In this document: piece after piece, positions 55,306-64,000 of the stretch | Layout: each line of letters begins with the position of its first letter | Numbering within the stretch: the first letter of the stretch is position 1 | Source of the DNA: CAMDPA01 sp965223035 | GTDB lineage: Bacteria > Pseudomonadota > Alphaproteobacteria > Rhizobiales > Hyphomicrobiaceae | NCBI GenBank assembly: GCA_965223035.1 | Contig: OZ244980.1 | Coordinates: forward strand, 1,612,001-1,676,000 | Direction: 5' to 3' | Length of the DNA stretch: 64,000 bases | Made by a program: the position numbers and the translations under genes | Notes under the pieces: generated by a model | Seen by the model: the letters and a program-made list of their open reading frames with translations, nothing else | Told to the model about the DNA's origin: nothing | The model's database searches: none

Positions 55306-55362
55306 GGCGTACCGAGCGCAGCTGACGCTCGCTGCCGGCGACTGTGCCGTCATTGCCGCCGC

Positions 55363-56058
55363 TTATGTCGACAACGCAAAGGACAGCGCTGCTGCGGCGT
55401 GGAGTTCGGTGGTGTCGAAGCTTGGGACATCGACGTCGCCCGCTTTGAGCAACAGTCCGATCTCAGTACAGCCGAAAATGACGGAGTCGGCGCCGGCGTC
55501 GCGGCTACGGGCGACCACGTCAAGATAAGTCTGCTTTGACGGGCGCGAGACGACGCCTTGGCACAGCTCGCGATAAATGATGTCGTGCACCAGATCGCGG
55601 TCGGCCTGTGCCGGCACCATGACCTCGATTGCGTGATGATCGCGCAACCTGCCGGTATAAAAGTCCTGTTCCATCGTGTAGCGCGTTGCCAGCAGCAAGG
55701 GTCGCCTGGCGCCGGACTGCTTGATCGCCTGCGCAGTGGCGTCGGCGATATGGATCAGCGGAATGTTGACGGCGGCGGCGACGGCATCGGCCAGCTTGTG
55801 CATCGTATTGGTACAGATCACCAGGCAGTCCGCGCCGGCACGTTGCAGTCGCTGCGCCGCGTCGCATAACACAGCGGCGGCGGTCGACCAATCGTCGTTG
55901 GCCTGCAAAGGCGCAATGTCAGCGAAGTCGAAGGACCAAACGATGAGCCGTGCGGAATGCAAGCCACCGAGGCGTTGACGCGCCAGACGGTTCAACACTT
56001 GATAATAGGTCGCCGTGCTTTCCCAACTCATGCCGCCGACGAGGCCGATGGTCTTCAT
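55363..56058 (-). CDS. Aspartate/glutamate racemase family protein (YgeA-like)
   Basis: 231 residues from ATG 56058. The two catalytic cysteines are in LVICTNTMHKLAD (near residue 83) and VIFGCTEIGLLL (near 197). GLVGGMSWESTATYY is the typical N terminus. It interconverts D- and L- acidic or other amino acids without PLP. The exact substrate is unknown. It converges with cca over a repeat. Confidence 0.88.
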   Translation of the reverse strand: MKTIGLVGGMSWESTATYYQVLNRLARQRLGGLHSARLIVWSFDFADIAPLQANDDWSTAAAVLCDAAQRLQRAGADCLVICTNTMHKLADAVAAAVNIPLIHIADATAQAIKQSGARRPLLLATRYTMEQDFYTGRLRDHHAIEVMVPAQADRDLVHDIIYRELCQGVVSRPSKQTYLDVVARSRDAGADSVIFGCTEIGLLLKAGDVDVPSFDTTELHAAAALSFALST

Positions 56059-56164
56059 GGTCGCTGTCTCCCACAACGGTGGTGGCCGGCCGGCGCTGCG
56101 ATATCGCAAAAGCTTCAAGGTTAGGGAACGACGGGCCGCTTGGCCCAGCTGCCGCATGCCACGC

Positions 56165-56249
56165 CAGAGCAATCTGCTTTGCATCGGAATCGGGAGGAGT
56201 CCGATCAACAGCAGAAAGTTGCACTGTACGTCAGGAGCGATCATCGTGC
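56165..56249. repeat. Degraded module A
   Basis: AGAGCAATCTGCTTTGCATCGG with partner CCGATCAACAGCAGAAAGTTGC; several stem mismatches. Confidence 0.65.
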
Positions 56250-56311
56250 CATTGGGTGACCGGTTGGAGGAGCGGGCCGGCGCAGCGATTCCGCCTAGGG
56301 CGGACATGATC
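56250..56311. repeat. Truncated module C (reverse orientation)
   Basis: CCATTGGGTGACCGGTTGG, then AGCGATTCCGCCTAGGGCGG, followed without a gap by module A. Confidence 0.6.
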
Positions 56312-56464
56312 TAGGGCAACCTGCCTTTGATCGGAAACGGAACGATCCTGATCAAAGGCAGAAAGTTGCTCACCACTTTAAGAGCGATCATCTTTGCGCC
56401 TTAAATCGGAACCGGCGCAATTGGAATCGGCGTTGCGGTTCCGACTAAAGGCGCGATGATCTAG
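56312..56464. repeat. Dispersed palindromes, module A then long module B
   Basis: A with TTTGATCGG and TGATCAAAGG arms; B with one broken pair in its right arm (GACTAAAGG). Directly upstream of the DMT transporter gene. Confidence 0.85.
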
Positions 56465-56537
56465 TTTCGTTCGGCGCGGGTGTCGGTGGCGAGGCGCGGC
56501 GTGCCGATGGCGTTCCAAGTTATCAGCGAGGTCATCG

Positions 56538-57446
56538 ATGGGCGACCTGATTGTCGGGCTGTCGGGCACTCCCGACGGTCAAAGGCTCGCCCTGGCGTTG
56601 CTGTTGGTCTCGGCCTTGGCCCACGCGACCTTCGGCGCCATCAACAAAGGAGGCATTGATCCGTTCATCAATCGCGGGGCCATCAATCTGACCTATAGCC
56701 TGATGGCCGCGCCGTTCGCGTTGTTCGTGTTCGACTGGCCGACCGAAGCCGTCTGGTGGGCGCTGGCCGTCGCGTTCGTCGTTCATATTGTTTATGAGTA
56801 TCTGCTGGCCTCGGCATTTCAGAGCGGCGAATTTACGTTGGTCTACCCGATTGCGCGTGGCACCGGACCGATCGCAGGGTTGATCCTGGCCGTCGCCATC
56901 TTCCAGGAATCCTACAGCATCGGCCAATGGATTGGCGCGCTGGTGCTGTCGGCCGCGATAGTCGGGCTGGCGATCACCAATATCAACACGGTTGGCACCG
57001 ATCGCGTCGGGTTGGGCCGGTTACGGTTCGCGATTGCCATGGCGCTGGCGACCGGGGTTATGGTTGCGGTCTATACCGTCGTCGATGCCTACGGCATCCG
57101 GCTGGCGGCGGATCCATTCACGTTTCTCGCCTGGTTCTTCACCTTGAGCGGTTTGGGGTTTCCGGTGATTGCGCTCGTGCGGTGGCAATTCGTGCCGATC
57201 AAGCCGAAGCTCTCGGGCTTGGCCGTGCGCGCCGTCGCAGGTGCACTGATCGCCTTTATCAGCTTCGGCTCGATCATGATCGCCACCCGGCTCGATAGTG
57301 TGGGCAAGGCGGCCGCGCTGCGCGAGACCTCGATCATTTTTGCCACGCTGATCGGCGTTTTGATTTTTCGCGAGCGCATCGACGGCGTGCGGGTGCTGCT
57401 GATCGTGCTGATCACCTGCGGCGCCGTTCTGGTCGAGATCGGCTGA
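56538..57446 (+). CDS. DMT-superfamily (EamA) transporter
   Basis: 302 residues, ten predicted helices in two EamA halves (about residues 10-150 and 160-300). The end of each half has the expected LGA..I..G.. pattern (QWIGALVLSAAIVGLAITN and FRERIDGVRVLLIVLITCGA). FTLVYPIARGTGPI near residue 95 is typical. It likely exports a metabolite or amino acid; unspecified. Confidence 0.88.
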   Translation: MGDLIVGLSGTPDGQRLALALLLVSALAHATFGAINKGGIDPFINRGAINLTYSLMAAPFALFVFDWPTEAVWWALAVAFVVHIVYEYLLASAFQSGEFTLVYPIARGTGPIAGLILAVAIFQESYSIGQWIGALVLSAAIVGLAITNINTVGTDRVGLGRLRFAIAMALATGVMVAVYTVVDAYGIRLAADPFTFLAWFFTLSGLGFPVIALVRWQFVPIKPKLSGLAVRAVAGALIAFISFGSIMIATRLDSVGKAAALRETSIIFATLIGVLIFRERIDGVRVLLIVLITCGAVLVEIG

Positions 57447-57511
57447 TCCGGCTTGAAGCCCATGCATGGCGATGCACGGCGCCGATCGTTTCCAACCCGC
57501 GGTCGTGTCGC

Positions 57512-57667
57512 TAGAGCAACTTTCTGCCTTTCATCGGAATCGGAACGATCCCGATGAAAGGCAGAAGGTTGCTCACCACTTTAACAGCGATCATCTTTGC
57601 GCCTTAAATCGGAACCGGCGCAATTGGAATCGGCGTTGCGGTTCCGATTTAAGGCGCGATAATCTAG
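57512..57667. repeat. Dispersed palindromes, module A then long module B
   Basis: Arms TTTCATCGG and CCGATGAAA, another compensated stem; B as in 52678. Lies between convergent genes. Confidence 0.88.
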
Positions 57668-57674
57668 GCCGGCC

Positions 57675-57783
57675 CTTGAGCATGTCAGAGTGTGCTGGAA
57701 CCATCCCGCTTCCCGCCCGGTTCCTCCACTCGCCACCCAGAACATCATGCCATTGGGTGGCCGGCCCGCGACGCCGCCCGAGT
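57675..57783. repeat. Dispersed palindrome, module C (reverse orientation)
   Basis: TGTCAGAGTGTGCTGG, AACCATCCCGCTTCCCGCCC, then CACCCAGAACATCATGCC and its partner GGGTGGCC; ends at the ahcY stop. Confidence 0.7.
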
Positions 57784-57788
57784 AGGCG

Positions 57789-59201
<1,413 letters not shown>

Positions 59202-59450
59202 GGTTGGTCCTTCTGCAGTGGGTCGACCGGGCGCGGGACGCACGGCATACACGATCGGCGTGTCGATGCGACTACGCGCATACGCCAACCTATTTTGGGG
59301 ATACCGCTCTATACCGGCACCGACGTCTCGAGGCAAGGGCACATAAAGAGATGCTTATGTCTTCATCTGCGTCGTTGACCACTGAGCGTGCGACTTCAGT
59401 CGCGCGGTGCCCAGGCTGGCATATCCCTGGGCTCGCATAACCTGATGAAA

Positions 59451-59551
59451 CTGGGGCCAACAACCTGGGCCAACAACCTGGGCCAACAACCTGGGCCAAC
59501 AACCTGGGCCAGCAACCTGGGCCAGCAACCTCGGCCAGCAACCTCGGCCAG
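59451..59551. repeat. Eight tandem copies of a 13-base unit
   Basis: Unit CCTGGGCCAACAA, exact in the first copies and drifting stepwise to CCTGGGCCAGCAA and CCTCGGCCAGCAA at the right end. Non-coding. Confidence 0.9.
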
Positions 59552-59610
59552 TATGACCTCGGCCGCATGACTTCATCCGGCATGACTTTATCCGGCATGA
59601 CTTCATCCGA
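59552..59610. repeat. Three tandem copies of a 15-base unit with a degraded fourth
   Basis: Unit CATGACTTCATCCGG at 59566, 59581 and 59596, preceded by TATGACCTCGGCCG. It joins the 13-base array without a gap. Confidence 0.85.
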
Positions 59611-59783
59611 CATCACTGGGGCCGCGGCGACTGATCCGGCGCTGCCGGGTCGCGGGTCCGGGTTAACGGTCGACCAGCCCTCGCCGCGGCGCGATTTGCG
59701 GGGACGAAACCAATTCAATTCCAACTCGCTCAAACAAAATTAAGTAGACCGCGATTTCGTGCCGCTAAAACGGTGCATCGAAT

Positions 59784-59797
59784 ACAATTTTTACGCG
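59784..59797. promoter_or_regulatory. Upstream motif shared with the second TadG-like gene
   Basis: ACAATTTTTACGCG, followed after two bases by TTTAAT, ends 97 bases before the first TadG-like ATG. The identical 14 bases recur at 62002 before the second gene. Confidence 0.6.
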
Positions 59798-59894
59798 AAT
59801 TTAATGAGCCAAGCTTGATTTTGGTGCCCGGCGTGTTGCCGGCGGATTGCATTTTGATTGTAATATTTCGATATTTTAGAGATGGGTATTTTTT

Positions 59895-61406
59895 ATGTTG
59901 CGTAGACGATTGAGGGGTTTGCCACTTTTCTGCTTTTCTAGAGCCCGAGCGATGGCCAGCTCCGTTCAAAACGGGGCGCCGCAAGAGTTGTTTCTCAATA
60001 AGTCTGGTAGTGTCGCCATCATCTTTGCATTGAGCACAATGGTGATTTTCGCCGCCATCGGCGGCGCCATCGATTTCCAGCGTTGGCACAGTGCGCAAAA
60101 CCAGGTGGCCAATGCCTTGGACAGCGCCGTGCTCGCGTCGGTGCGGGTCCTTCAGCTCAAAGGTAGCGCCGATGAGACGGCTGCGCTAAATGCCGCCAGA
60201 AAATATTTCGATGCGCACAAGCCGGACTGGATTGAAAACAGCGCGACAACGTTTAGGGTCACCAACAGTGGCTCCGTCGTCGAAGGCACGACCAGGACGG
60301 CGCTGTCCACGCCGTTTCTCAGCGTCATTGGAATTCAAAGCTTGGACATCTCGACCAAAGCGGCAGCGGTGCTTGCCACCCAAGCAAAAACCAAAACCGA
60401 AATTTCGCTGATGCTCGATGTGACGGGCTCGATGGGATTTTCAAGTAGCATGCGCGCGCTCAGAGAGGCCGCTGCGGACTTGGTCAACATCGTGCTGTGG
60501 GGCAACGCCGGTCAATCCTCGACGCGGGTGGCGCTCGTCCCATTCTCGGCATCGGTCAAGGTGGGGGAATACGCAGATGACCTGCTGCTGCTGCCGGATT
60601 CGGGTGCGCAAGGACAAATTCTCGTTAAATGTGTATTAGACAGAAAAGCATCTTCAATTGATACGGATGATCCGCCGAAGATCTATAATCATGACGCATT
60701 TTTGCCATACGGCGTCAAGCCTGAGGAAGGGGACGAAAACCCGAAGTCAGCTGATCAAGTCCGGCGTCACAGCTATAGGACTCGTCCCAATCATGCCAAA
60801 GAGTGCCGGCCCAGGGATCCAGACGAAGGTAATCCAAACCCAACAGTGGCGATGGTACCGCTCACGAACGATAAGGCCAAACTTTTGGAGTCGATTGAAA
60901 AACTGAAAAGCCGTGGGCAAACCGCTGGGGCACTTGCAACGTCGTTCGCCTGGTATCTGCTGTCCCCGAAATTTGGAGATATCTGGGAAAATCATCAGGC
61001 GGACAGTCGACCCGCGGCCTATGGCCTCATCAACGAGATTACCACAGATGGTGAACCCAAGCTGCGAAAAATCGCGATCCTCATGACCGACGGAGAATAT
61101 AATACCAGGGACGGGGTAACCAAAGATGGCCGAAGTCAACGAGACCAGGACTTTAGAAAAGAGGTTTCGGACGATGCGATCTCCATTTGTAGCAGCATGA
61201 AGGACGAGGGCATCAAAGTATTCACGGTCCTGTTTAAGTCGACTTCAGACCTCGCCATTAAGACCATGAAGGCTTGCGCCTCGCGCGAGGTCAACGACCC
61301 GGCCGATTCGCCAAGCTATTTCTTCCAGGCTTCAGATGCCGGCGGACTGAGGAGCGCCTTCCGAAGTATCGCGGTATCGATTGCCTCGGTGCGGCTGAAG
61401 TCCTAA
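59895..61406 (+). CDS. TadG-like pilus-associated von Willebrand A protein, copy 1
   Basis: 503 residues. Residues 34-60 are the TadE/G-type N-terminal hydrophobic segment (SGSVAIIFALSTMVIFAAIG). A von Willebrand A region follows with the MIDAS start LMLDVTGSMGFSS (DxTGS), VNIVLWGNAGQSSTRVALVPF, and RKIAILMTDGEYNTRDG. It should be anchored in the inner membrane with its metal-binding domain outside, part of or related to the Flp/Tad pilus. No other tad genes are in view. AT-rich upstream region. Confidence 0.85.
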   Translation: MLRRRLRGLPLFCFSRARAMASSVQNGAPQELFLNKSGSVAIIFALSTMVIFAAIGGAIDFQRWHSAQNQVANALDSAVLASVRVLQLKGSADETAALNAARKYFDAHKPDWIENSATTFRVTNSGSVVEGTTRTALSTPFLSVIGIQSLDISTKAAAVLATQAKTKTEISLMLDVTGSMGFSSSMRALREAAADLVNIVLWGNAGQSSTRVALVPFSASVKVGEYADDLLLLPDSGAQGQILVKCVLDRKASSIDTDDPPKIYNHDAFLPYGVKPEEGDENPKSADQVRRHSYRTRPNHAKECRPRDPDEGNPNPTVAMVPLTNDKAKLLESIEKLKSRGQTAGALATSFAWYLLSPKFGDIWENHQADSRPAAYGLINEITTDGEPKLRKIAILMTDGEYNTRDGVTKDGRSQRDQDFRKEVSDDAISICSSMKDEGIKVFTVLFKSTSDLAIKTMKACASREVNDPADSPSYFFQASDAGGLRSAFRSIAVSIASVRLKS

Positions 61407-61431
61407 CGTGGGTGTGTCCGGTAGGAGGTGC

Positions 61432-61570
61432 TAGATCATCTTCGTGCCTTAAATGGGATCGGCAAGGCCGGTTCCCATTTAAGGCACGAAGATGATCGCT
61501 CTTAAAGTGTCGAGCAGCGTTCTGCCTTTCATCGGGATCATTCCCAGTCCGATGAAAGGCAGGTTGCTCT
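61432..61570. repeat. Dispersed palindromes, module B then module A
   Basis: B has changed arms CCTTAAATGGGA and TCCCATTTAAGG, with termini GATCATCTTCG and CGAAGATGATC also extended symmetrically; A has TTTCATCGG and CCGATGAAA arms. Confidence 0.85.
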
Positions 61571-61825
61571 CGGCATTCGGCGGCAAACGTCGATCCTATT
61601 GCCGGCGCGCAGATAACCGGCCCACCGTTCGATCATCACTGGCCGGCTGAGGTTTCGCTTCGCCGGCCAGCTCCAAAACCATACCGACTGCGATTGCGTT
61701 GACAGGCAAGCGGCTCCAGTCGGTCGCGGTTCGGCCTCGTGCCGAGCCAACGTCCCCACCGGCGCCGCCGACCACCAGGCTTGCGCCGGGGTCCGCGCAG
61801 CCATGCGCCTTCATTCACCGTTGGG

Positions 61826-61941
61826 CGTCTCAGTGTTGGTCGGAACCACGCCGTTCCCGATCCGGCCGCCCACAACATCGTGCCTTGGGTGGAGGGGCGG
61901 GCCGGCAGGACTACTCCACCCAAGGCGGATTTGATCCTAGG
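61826..61941. repeat. Dispersed palindrome, module C (reverse orientation)
   Basis: GCGTCTCAGTGTTGGTCGGA, then CCGCCCACAACATCGTGCC, and GGACTACTCCACCCAAGGCG at the right end. No gene was seen in 61571-62001. Confidence 0.65.
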
Positions 61942-62001
61942 GCACTTCAACAGTTTTTTATCCATAGCGAAAGATCGTGCGCACGATCTACCGGCGACGG
62001 A

Positions 62002-62015
62002 ACAATTTTTACGCG
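62002..62015. promoter_or_regulatory. Upstream motif shared with the first TadG-like gene
   Basis: ACAATTTTTACGCG, followed by GCATTAAT, ends 100 bases before the second TadG-like ATG; identical to 59784-59797 at almost the same distance. Confidence 0.6.
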
Positions 62016-62115
62016 GCATTAATCGGCGGTCGCAGAAGCTCCGTACACACACATATTTTGCATTGCACCAACCTTTAGTTGCAATTATTCGATACTGCAT
62101 AGATTGGGTGGCATT

Positions 62116-63609
62116 ATGTTTTCTAGACGATTGTTTCGCCTACCATTATCTCATTCTTCCACGTTGCAACCGAAGACCGTGCCGCGGCCAAAGCGGATCT
62201 TGCGGGACCTCGCTCACGATCGGTCCGGAAGTGTCATCGTCATCTTCGCCCTGTCTACGATGGTAATTTTCGCCGCCGTCGGCGGCGCCATCGATTTTGC
62301 GCGCTGGCACAGTGCGGAAAACCAGGTGGCCAATGCTTTGGACAGCGCCGTGCTCGCGTCGGTGCGGGTCCTTCAGCTCAAAGGTAGCGCCAATGAGACG
62401 GCTGCGCTATATGCCGCCAAAAAATATTTCGATGCGCACAAGCCGGACTGGATTGAAGACAGCGCGACAACGTTTAGGGTCACCAACAGTGGCTCCGCCG
62501 TCGAAGGCACGACCAGGACGGCGCTGTCCACGCCGTTTCTGAGCGTCATTGGAATTCAAAGCTTGGACATCTCGACCAAAGCGGCAGCGGTGCTTGCCAA
62601 CAACACGAAAACAGAAATCTCGATGATGCTCGATGTGACGGGCTCGATGGGGGATTCAGGACATATGCGCGCGCTCAGAGAGTCCGCTGCGGACTTGGTC
62701 AACATCGTGCTGTGGGGCAACGCCGGTCAATCCTCGACGCGGGTGGCGCTCGTCCCATTTTCGACATCAGTCAACGTAGGAAGTTACGCTAGTGATCTGA
62801 CGTTCCTTCCGGAAGAGCATCAGGACGGTCGTAAACTCGTTGCCTGTGTTGTCGATCGAGAAGGGACTTGGGCCACCTCGGACACTGCGCCATCAAAAAC
62901 CTCCAACAACGGGTTTGGGAAATATGGCAAGGTAGTAGAGGATCATGATCCCCATCTGAAGGATAATCAGCTAGTTTTGGATGACAGCTATCGGACAAGC
63001 AAGATTGCGGCATTTTTCTGTACACAGAAGAAAAGTAGCTACCAGCTTAATCCGCAAGTCCGCATCCAACCACTCACGAGCGATAAGTCCAAACTCCTAA
63101 GTTCGATCGGCCTCCTAACGAACGGTGGCTACACCGCTGGCGCGCTGGGTACGTCCATGACCTGGTATACGCTCTCACCAAACTTTGGAGATATTTGGGA
63201 GAAGCTTGAGTCGGGCAGCCGGCCTGGAGACTATAGCCTGACCAAATCGAAAGACGCAGACACCGAGCCCGAACTGCGCAAAATCGCGATTCTCATGACC
63301 GATGGTGAATACAACACCATGGATGGTGTTCAGGATGAGGGCGATGCCCATGTAACGAAGGTTTCGGACAGAGCGAAGGACATCTGTCAGAATATGAAGG
63401 ATAAAGGGATTAAAATTTATACGGTCTTTTTTAAAACAAAAGAGGCGCCCGACGTCGCCATAAACACCATGAAGGACTGCGCCTCGAGCGAGGTCAACGA
63501 CCCGGCCGATTCGCCGAGCTATTTCTACCGAGCCGATAACGCAGGGCAGCTAAGAAACGCATTCCGTGATATCGCTATCAAAATTAGTTCGGTGCGGCTG
63601 AAGTCCTAA
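62116..63609 (+). CDS. TadG-like pilus-associated von Willebrand A protein, copy 2
   Basis: 497 residues from ATG 62116 (a TTG at 62104 is in frame). Same layout as copy 1: hydrophobic TadG N terminus, MIDAS MLDVTGSMGDSG, and KIAILMTDGEYNTMDG. The N-terminal third is nearly identical to copy 1 at the DNA level, whereas the segment at 62790-63060 differs in sequence and content, including different cysteines. A recent duplication or gene conversion followed by local divergence is implied. Confidence 0.85.
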   Translation: MFSRRLFRLPLSHSSTLQPKTVPRPKRILRDLAHDRSGSVIVIFALSTMVIFAAVGGAIDFARWHSAENQVANALDSAVLASVRVLQLKGSANETAALYAAKKYFDAHKPDWIEDSATTFRVTNSGSAVEGTTRTALSTPFLSVIGIQSLDISTKAAAVLANNTKTEISMMLDVTGSMGDSGHMRALRESAADLVNIVLWGNAGQSSTRVALVPFSTSVNVGSYASDLTFLPEEHQDGRKLVACVVDREGTWATSDTAPSKTSNNGFGKYGKVVEDHDPHLKDNQLVLDDSYRTSKIAAFFCTQKKSSYQLNPQVRIQPLTSDKSKLLSSIGLLTNGGYTAGALGTSMTWYTLSPNFGDIWEKLESGSRPGDYSLTKSKDADTEPELRKIAILMTDGEYNTMDGVQDEGDAHVTKVSDRAKDICQNMKDKGIKIYTVFFKTKEAPDVAINTMKDCASSEVNDPADSPSYFYRADNAGQLRNAFRDIAIKISSVRLKS

Positions 63610-63705
63610 CACGGAGGCGAGCGGGCGACGTGTATGCCGCGATCTGCGGCCTATGCCAATCTCACGCCTTGACGCCCACCATTGATCGCCACCGGCCGGC
63701 CGAGG

Positions 63706-63999
63706 TCACTCCTCGCCGGCCAGGTCCTCGCCGAAGCCGGCTTCGACCAGATTTACCAGCGCCTCGAGTGCCTCCGGGCCCTCGGGGCCTTCCGCCACCA
63801 AATGCAGTTCGCTCCCCGGTCCCGCCGCCAGCATCATCAGCCCCATGATGGAGGTCCCCCCCACCGCGTGGCCGTCGCGCGTCACGGTGATGATCGCGTC
63901 GAAGCGTTCCGCGCACTTCACGAACTTGGCCGAGGCACGGGCATGCAGCCCCTTGCGATTGCAGATGGTGACCCTGGCCTCCGGCCGGTTGCTCTTCAA
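63706..63999 (-). CDS. ptsH: HPr-family phosphocarrier protein, possibly incomplete at its N terminus
   Basis: 97 residues. KGLHARASAKFVK holds the phosphorylated histidine, and GGTSIMGLMMLAAG holds the regulatory serine region. The TTG at 63999 may be the start, but the true start may lie beyond the window edge. It passes phosphate from EI to EIIA proteins of the PTS, here likely the nitrogen-type regulatory PTS; the EIIA and kinase genes would be to the right. Confidence 0.9.
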   Translation of the reverse strand: MKSNRPEARVTICNRKGLHARASAKFVKCAERFDAIITVTRDGHAVGGTSIMGLMMLAAGPGSELHLVAEGPEGPEALEALVNLVEAGFGEDLAGEE

Positions 64000-64000
64000 C

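Larger units (their letters stand above)
59202..59894. other. Intergenic region with two tandem repeat arrays
   Basis: The promoters of ahcY (minus) and the first TadG-like gene (plus) lie here, separated by tandem repeats at 59451-59610. The right half (59735-59894) is AT-rich. The minus frame across the repeats only encodes repeat translations and is not supported as a gene. Confidence 0.5.

Noticed and set aside
59202..59300. SAH riboswitch upstream of ahcY
   Set aside because: I could not find the conserved core expected for the SAH motif by eye in the minus-strand leader.
59451..59610. CRISPR array
   Set aside because: Units are 13-15 bases, directly tandem without unique spacers, and no cas gene is in view.
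59290..59733. Minus-strand coding frame across the tandem repeats
   Set aside because: Its sequence is only repeat translation (for example WPRLLA and GPGCWPRLLAQV) with no ribosome site; the 13-base unit is not a multiple of three, so a conserved repeated protein is not expected.

Overview
The window is a high-GC stretch of an alphaproteobacterial chromosome. The evidence is the gene pairings pgsA-moaD-moaE and Nudix-DUF6111-CCA transferase, a SAM-II riboswitch in front of metZ, a DUF2848 protein, HPr of the nitrogen-PTS style and TadG-like pilus proteins. I cannot name the genus. No rRNA, tRNA or CRISPR array was recognised by eye.

Layout. 1-6.5 kb: the start of a TRAP-type binding protein, a MetE-like protein, an overlapping GtrB-like glycosyltransferase / YdjC deacetylase / GtrA set, a HAD phosphatase and a RidA protein. 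6.8-8.7 kb: an exported unknown and an FkbM methyltransferase. 9-15.6 kb: a complete branched-chain-type ABC importer on the minus strand, whose last gene joins the LivF-type ATPase in frame to a feruloyl-CoA-synthase-like ligase. 15.9-22.2 kb: M15 peptidase, split chromate transporter, pgsA-moaD-moaE, and a bifunctional penicillin-binding protein. 22.6-31 kb: a TctC protein and TctA-TctB permease, two tandem MFS exporters and a luciferase-like oxidoreductase. 31.5-34.9 kb: an accessory patch with a membrane-anchored C13 (legumain-type) peptidase of low GC, a decayed IS5-type transposase and a LysR regulator. 35-44 kb: an LpxQ-like outer-membrane protein, an arsenic operon (arsC, an ArsR-ArsC fusion, aqpS) with a palindromic operator, a nitrilase, a MotA/MotB-like pair and an inositol monophosphatase. 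45-49.8 kb: a small exported protein and a four-gene catabolic set (DUF2848, FAD monooxygenase, amidase, cupin). 50-59.2 kb: metZ under SAM-II control, an SGNH-like protein, Nudix-DUF6111-cca, an Asp/Glu racemase, a DMT transporter and ahcY. 59.2-64 kb: tandem DNA repeats, two tandem TadG-like von Willebrand proteins and HPr.

Three families of dispersed intergenic palindromes run through the whole window (called modules A, B and C here). A and B usually sit together as paired hairpins. Their stems change by compensatory substitutions while staying paired, some copies have exchanged termini, and two copies provide the stop codon of the preceding gene. They are the most striking non-coding signal.

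The best candidates for new biology are the transporter-ligase fusion, the covarying A/B repeat system, the mosaic TadG-like duplication with its shared upstream motif, the ArsR-ArsC fusion that lacks the usual metal-binding cysteines, and the membrane C13 peptidase in its low-GC patch. All functional statements rest on reading motifs; no database search was run.
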